Made by a program: the position numbers and the translations under genes. The notes beneath the pieces are model-generated. The model made no database searches. It was given only the letters and a program-made list of their open reading frames with translations, and had not been told where the DNA came from. This document shows positions 60,799-64,000 of a stretch of DNA of 64,000 nt, piece by piece. Each line of letters opens with the position of its first letter. Position 1 is the stretch's first letter. Origin of the DNA: Bradyrhizobium sp. 149 (GTDB lineage Bacteria; Pseudomonadota; Alphaproteobacteria; Rhizobiales; Xanthobacteraceae); assembly GCF_023073915.1 (NCBI RefSeq), contig NZ_JADPKK010000022.1, positions 2,071,540 to 2,135,539 on the forward strand, given 5' to 3'.

Positions 60799-63639
60799 AT
60801 GACCGAGCCGGCCGGCACCGCAACGGGAACCCTCTCGTTTGGGCCATTCACCGTGACGCCACATGAAAGACTCGTGACCCGCGATGGCGCCGCGCTGCCG
60901 CTCGGCGCAAAGGCCTTCGACACGCTGCTCGCGCTGATGTCACGGCCGAACCAGGTCATCAGCAAGTTTGATCTGATGGCGCTGGTGTGGCCCGGCATGA
61001 CAGTCGAGGACGCCAATCTGCGCTTTCACATCGCAGCGCTTCGCAAGATCCTTGGCGACGGCCAGGATGGTGCCCGCTACATCACCACACTCTCCGGCCG
61101 CGGCTATTGCTTCGTGGCGCCGATCTCGCAGGTGAATATCCCGGCACAGCCGCACACCGCACCGCGAACGGAATTGCCGCCCGTCAAACTGCCGAACCGG
61201 CTGCAACGGATGGTCGGGCGCGACGATGCGATCGCCGCCGTTTCCGACAGGCTCATCGGCTCGCGCTTCATCACGATCGCCGGCCCGGGCGGTGTCGGCA
61301 AGACCGCCGTCGCCGTTGCCATCGCTCACGACCTGCTCGAGACATTCTCCGACGCCGCACATTTCATCGACCTTGCCGCGCTGAGCGATCCCGATCTCGT
61401 GATCACCTCGATCCTGCTGATGCTCGGCTTGCCGGCCCAGACCGACGATCCCCTGCCCGCGCTGCTCACGCATCTCCGGGACAAGCGGATGCTGCTGATC
61501 CTCGACAATTGCGAGCACGTCATCACAGCCGCGGCGCCGCTGGCCGCCGAGATCTTCCACGCCGCACCGCATGTCCATATCCTGGCGACGAGCCGCGAAG
61601 CCCTGCGGGTCGAGGGCGAGCAGGTCTATCGATTGGCGCCGCTCGCCGTTCCGCCCGACAATCCCGGGCTGACGGCGGCCGCGGCGCAGACCTATCCCGC
61701 GCTTCAACTCTTCCTCGAACGTGCCACGGCCGGCGGCGCGCAGATCGCGCTCGACGATGCCAATGCCGCGATCGTCGCCGGCATCTGCCGCAAGCTCGAC
61801 GGCATGGCGCTGGCGATCGAACTGGCCGCCGGCCGGGTCGAAGCCTATGGCCTGGTGCAGACCGCAACGCTGCTCGACGAGCGGCTCAATTTGCTGTGGC
61901 AGGGCCGGCGCACGGCGCCGCCGCGACAGAAGACCTTGCAGGCGACGCTGGACTGGAGCTACGGGCTCCTATCCGACATCGAGCGCCTCGTGCTGCGCAG
62001 ACTCGCGATCTTCGCCGGCCACTTCACCATCGACGCCGCGCTCGAGATCGTGCCGGACGAACGCGTCGACCGCTCCCGCCTGTTCGATGCCATCGACGGC
62101 CTCGTCGCCAAGTCGATGGTCGCGCCGCGGCCGATCGGCGCCATGATGCGCTACCGTCTGCTCGACACGACGCGGGCCTATCTGCTCGAGATCGAGCCTG
62201 ATGACGCGGCGCTCGCCGACCGCCACGCGACCTATTACCGGCAATGGCTGCAGCAGGCCGGCACGACATGGGCCACGGTGCCGAGCGCCGACGAACGCGC
62301 GATCCACTTCTCCGCGCTTCACAACGTGCGCGCCGCACTGGACTGGTGCTTCGGTGCGAACGGCGATTCCGGCATCGGCATTGCACTTGCTGCTGCGGCG
62401 GCTCCGGTCTTTCTCGCCATGTCGCTGCTGATCGAATGCCGGCGCTGGTCCGAACGGGCTCTGCTTGCGATCGATTCGCCCTCGCGCGGCAGCGCCGAGG
62501 AAATGCACATCCAGGCCGCGCTCGGACTGACCTTGATGTTCACGCGCGGCGGCAGCGAAGCGGCGCGTGCCGCCTTGAGCCGGAGCCTTGCGATCGCCGA
62601 GGCGCGCGACGACGCGCCAAACCAGCTCCAGCTGCTCGGCCGCATGCATATCTTCCACGAGCGGATGGGACAGTTCGACGCTGCGCTCCGCTATGCGCAG
62701 CAGAGCCTGGCGGTCGCCGGGACACTCGGCGATGCCGCCTCTCTCGCCCTCGCCCGTTCGCTGCTCGGCGTGTCGCTGCATCTTGCCGGCGAGCATCGAG
62801 ACGCTGTGAAAATGCTGACGGCCGCCTGGCAGGGGCCGGGCACGGAACGGATCAGCACCGTCTATGGCTTCGATCACCGCAACCGGGCGGGCATCTCGCT
62901 CGCGCGAGAGCTTTGGTTGCAGGGCCGCCCCGCGGATGCACTGCAATTGGCCCGGCAGACAGTCATCGAGGCCGCGCAGATGGACCATCCGATCACGCTC
63001 TGCATTGCGTTGATCTGGGCGGTCTCGATCGATCTCTGGAGCGGAGACCTCGATGGCGCCGAAGAGAACATCGACCGCTTCATCGCCCATGCCAAATCGC
63101 GCTCCATGGGCCCCTACCTTGCGGTCGGCCGCGGCGTCAAAGGCGAGCTGGCGATCCGGCGCGGCCATGCCGCCGATGGCGTCGAGACGATCGGGGCGTG
63201 CCTGCGTGAGCTCCACGATGCCGGCTACGAGCTGCTCACCACGACGTTCAACATCGCGCTTGTTCAGGGTTTGATGGCGCTTGGGCAGCTCGAGCGGAGT
63301 GCGGGCCTGATCGACGACGCGATCCGCCTCGTCGAGCAAGGCGGCGATCATCTGTACATGCCCGAGCTGCTGCGCATGAAAGGCAGGGTTCTCTTGGCGG
63401 GGCCGCAGCCCATGACTGATCAAGCAGAGGCCCATTTCGTGCAATCGCTGGAGTTGAGTCGTCGCAAAGGCGCCAAAGCCTGGGAGCTGCGGGCAGCGAT
63501 CGATCTCGCCGGATTGCTTGCCGAACGCGACCGGCGCGAGGAAGCGAAACGGTGGCTTCAATCCGCGTACGAAGGCTTCGCCGAAGGCTCGGAGACAGCG
63601 GATATCAGGGCCGCCGACAAGTTGTTGCAGACATTATAG
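60799..63639 (+). CDS. Winged-helix / NTPase / TPR transcriptional regulator (946 aa)
   Basis: A STAND-like regulator. Residues about 10-110 form an OmpR-type winged helix (LPLGAKAFDTLLALMSRPNQVISKFDLMALVWPG, ALRKILGDGQDG, LSGRGYCFVAP). An NB-ARC-like NTPase follows, with Walker A GPGGVGKTA (about 161-169), Walker B MLLILDNCEHV (about 232) and LATSREALRVEGEQVYRL. The C-terminal half is a helical superhelix of TPR-like repeats. Such proteins bind an inducer with the repeat region and activate transcription with ATP. It is divergent from ohr-hydrolase-cytochrome P460 with a palindromic site between, so it probably controls them. Confidence 0.93.
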   Translation: MTEPAGTATGTLSFGPFTVTPHERLVTRDGAALPLGAKAFDTLLALMSRPNQVISKFDLMALVWPGMTVEDANLRFHIAALRKILGDGQDGARYITTLSGRGYCFVAPISQVNIPAQPHTAPRTELPPVKLPNRLQRMVGRDDAIAAVSDRLIGSRFITIAGPGGVGKTAVAVAIAHDLLETFSDAAHFIDLAALSDPDLVITSILLMLGLPAQTDDPLPALLTHLRDKRMLLILDNCEHVITAAAPLAAEIFHAAPHVHILATSREALRVEGEQVYRLAPLAVPPDNPGLTAAAAQTYPALQLFLERATAGGAQIALDDANAAIVAGICRKLDGMALAIELAAGRVEAYGLVQTATLLDERLNLLWQGRRTAPPRQKTLQATLDWSYGLLSDIERLVLRRLAIFAGHFTIDAALEIVPDERVDRSRLFDAIDGLVAKSMVAPRPIGAMMRYRLLDTTRAYLLEIEPDDAALADRHATYYRQWLQQAGTTWATVPSADERAIHFSALHNVRAALDWCFGANGDSGIGIALAAAAAPVFLAMSLLIECRRWSERALLAIDSPSRGSAEEMHIQAALGLTLMFTRGGSEAARAALSRSLAIAEARDDAPNQLQLLGRMHIFHERMGQFDAALRYAQQSLAVAGTLGDAASLALARSLLGVSLHLAGEHRDAVKMLTAAWQGPGTERISTVYGFDHRNRAGISLARELWLQGRPADALQLARQTVIEAAQMDHPITLCIALIWAVSIDLWSGDLDGAEENIDRFIAHAKSRSMGPYLAVGRGVKGELAIRRGHAADGVETIGACLRELHDAGYELLTTTFNIALVQGLMALGQLERSAGLIDDAIRLVEQGGDHLYMPELLRMKGRVLLAGPQPMTDQAEAHFVQSLELSRRKGAKAWELRAAIDLAGLLAERDRREEAKRWLQSAYEGFAEGSETADIRAADKLLQTL

Positions 63640-63656
63640 GGCGCACCCTATCGTCC

Positions 63657-63726
63657 TTGCGAGCGCAGCGAAGCAATCCGGAATCCCTCCGCGGAAAGAC
63701 TCTGGATTGCTTCGCTGCGCTCGCAA
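63657..63726. repeat. Dispersed inverted repeat with 23-bp arms
   Basis: Perfect arms 63657-63679 (TTGCGAGCGCAGCGAAGCAA and three more bases) and 63704-63726, with a 24-nt centre. I recall this element as highly repeated in Bradyrhizobium and often mis-called as short ORFs (SGLLRCARND peptides). It may also terminate the regulator transcript. Confidence 0.85.
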
Positions 63727-63729
63727 TGA

Positions 63730-64000
63730 CGGAGTAAGAGGCGGCAGCGTCGCTCTTCCAGCTTGCATTTGACTCGCAGACACACCTTCGCATTCTCGCG
63801 GCGCATTTCGCCCGAGTTTTGCTTCGTCGCTCACCCTCTTTTTGTCCAAGAAGGCGCAGGGAAGGCCGGGTGCCGGCTGGCACCCGCGGTCCGCTGCGCG
63901 AAAAGCACACGCAGGAAAACCGCACAGCAGCATACAGGTGTAGCCAATCACTCGGCCTTCCCTGCGCAGTGGCTTTACGGCTTATGCCGTGCTCTCCCGG
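63730..64000. repeat. Start of a larger dispersed repeat (cut by window)
   Basis: No gene is supported in this tail. The sequence from about 63800 resembles, from memory, a long repetitive element frequent in Bradyrhizobium. It contains a large hairpin: GCGCAGGGAAGGCCG (63854-63868) pairs exactly with CGGCCTTCCCTGCGC (63953-63967), and inside it GGGTGCC-GGCT-GGCACCC (63868-63874 and 63879-63885). Short frames here are likely spurious. Confidence 0.55.

Noticed and set aside
63518..63951. Short open frames overlapping the end of the regulator gene and the right-edge repeats
   Set aside because: They encode peptides such as SGLLRCARND that come from the dispersed inverted repeat, a known source of spurious annotations.
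1..64000. CRISPR array, tRNA/rRNA gene, integrase or transposase
   Set aside because: Scanned for regular direct repeats with spacers, cloverleaf-like ends and DDE or tyrosine-recombinase motifs in the translated frames; none found.

Overview
The window looks like chromosomal DNA of a Bradyrhizobium-type alphaproteobacterium. It is GC-rich and carries a 5-aminolevulinate synthase (HemA) whose protein is, from memory, almost residue-for-residue that of Bradyrhizobium japonicum. It also has rhizobial intergenic palindromes, LprI, GFA and NnrU/MddA families, and several oligopeptide and branched-chain amino-acid ABC systems. No tRNA, rRNA, CRISPR array, phage or transposase was recognised.

Left part (1-17 kb): two related, divergent oligopeptide-binding proteins (the first cut by the window edge) flank a region with a good sigma-54-like promoter. 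Next comes the most striking locus. A 3,065-residue secreted protein has a FecR/LapA-like N-terminal module, VCBS repeats, a long beta-helix, propeller-like repeats and an RTX-type C-terminus. It is followed on the same strand by a CHASE2-adenylate/guanylate cyclase and faces, divergently, a LapG-like (BTLCP) periplasmic cysteine protease. I read this as a candidate surface-adhesin retention/release and signalling system. An LprI-like secreted protein follows.

17-27 kb: a complete branched-chain amino-acid type ABC operon (livH-livM-livG-livF, an acyl-CoA synthetase, then the binding protein) is transcribed leftward. Divergent from it are a two-gene ABC exporter and a VapBC-type toxin-antitoxin pair.

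27-41 kb: metabolic and regulatory single genes. These are a metallo-hydrolase with an altered metal motif, an amidohydrolase, a cupin, an M29 aminopeptidase, a fumarase/aspartase-superfamily lyase, two paralogous OmpR-type winged-helix/TPR regulators bracketing a GFA protein and a methanethiol S-methyltransferase (MddA), and DUF2147/DUF3313 envelope proteins behind a promoter with a TetR-like operator in its spacer, next to a TetR gene.

41-54 kb: a complete oligopeptide ABC operon (binding protein, two permeases, one fused double ATPase), a cluster of small genes, an outer-membrane beta-barrel protein preceded by a CtrA-type box and followed by a strong terminator, a chemoreceptor, a metallo-hydrolase with a HEAT-repeat partner, and hemA behind a perfect FNR/FixK box.

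54-64 kb: a sodium-symporter/histidine kinase/receiver fusion, a cytochrome P460, a Tat-exported epoxide hydrolase-like enzyme and an Ohr peroxidase, divergent from a 946-residue winged-helix/NTPase/TPR regulator that probably controls them. The window ends inside dispersed, highly palindromic repeats.
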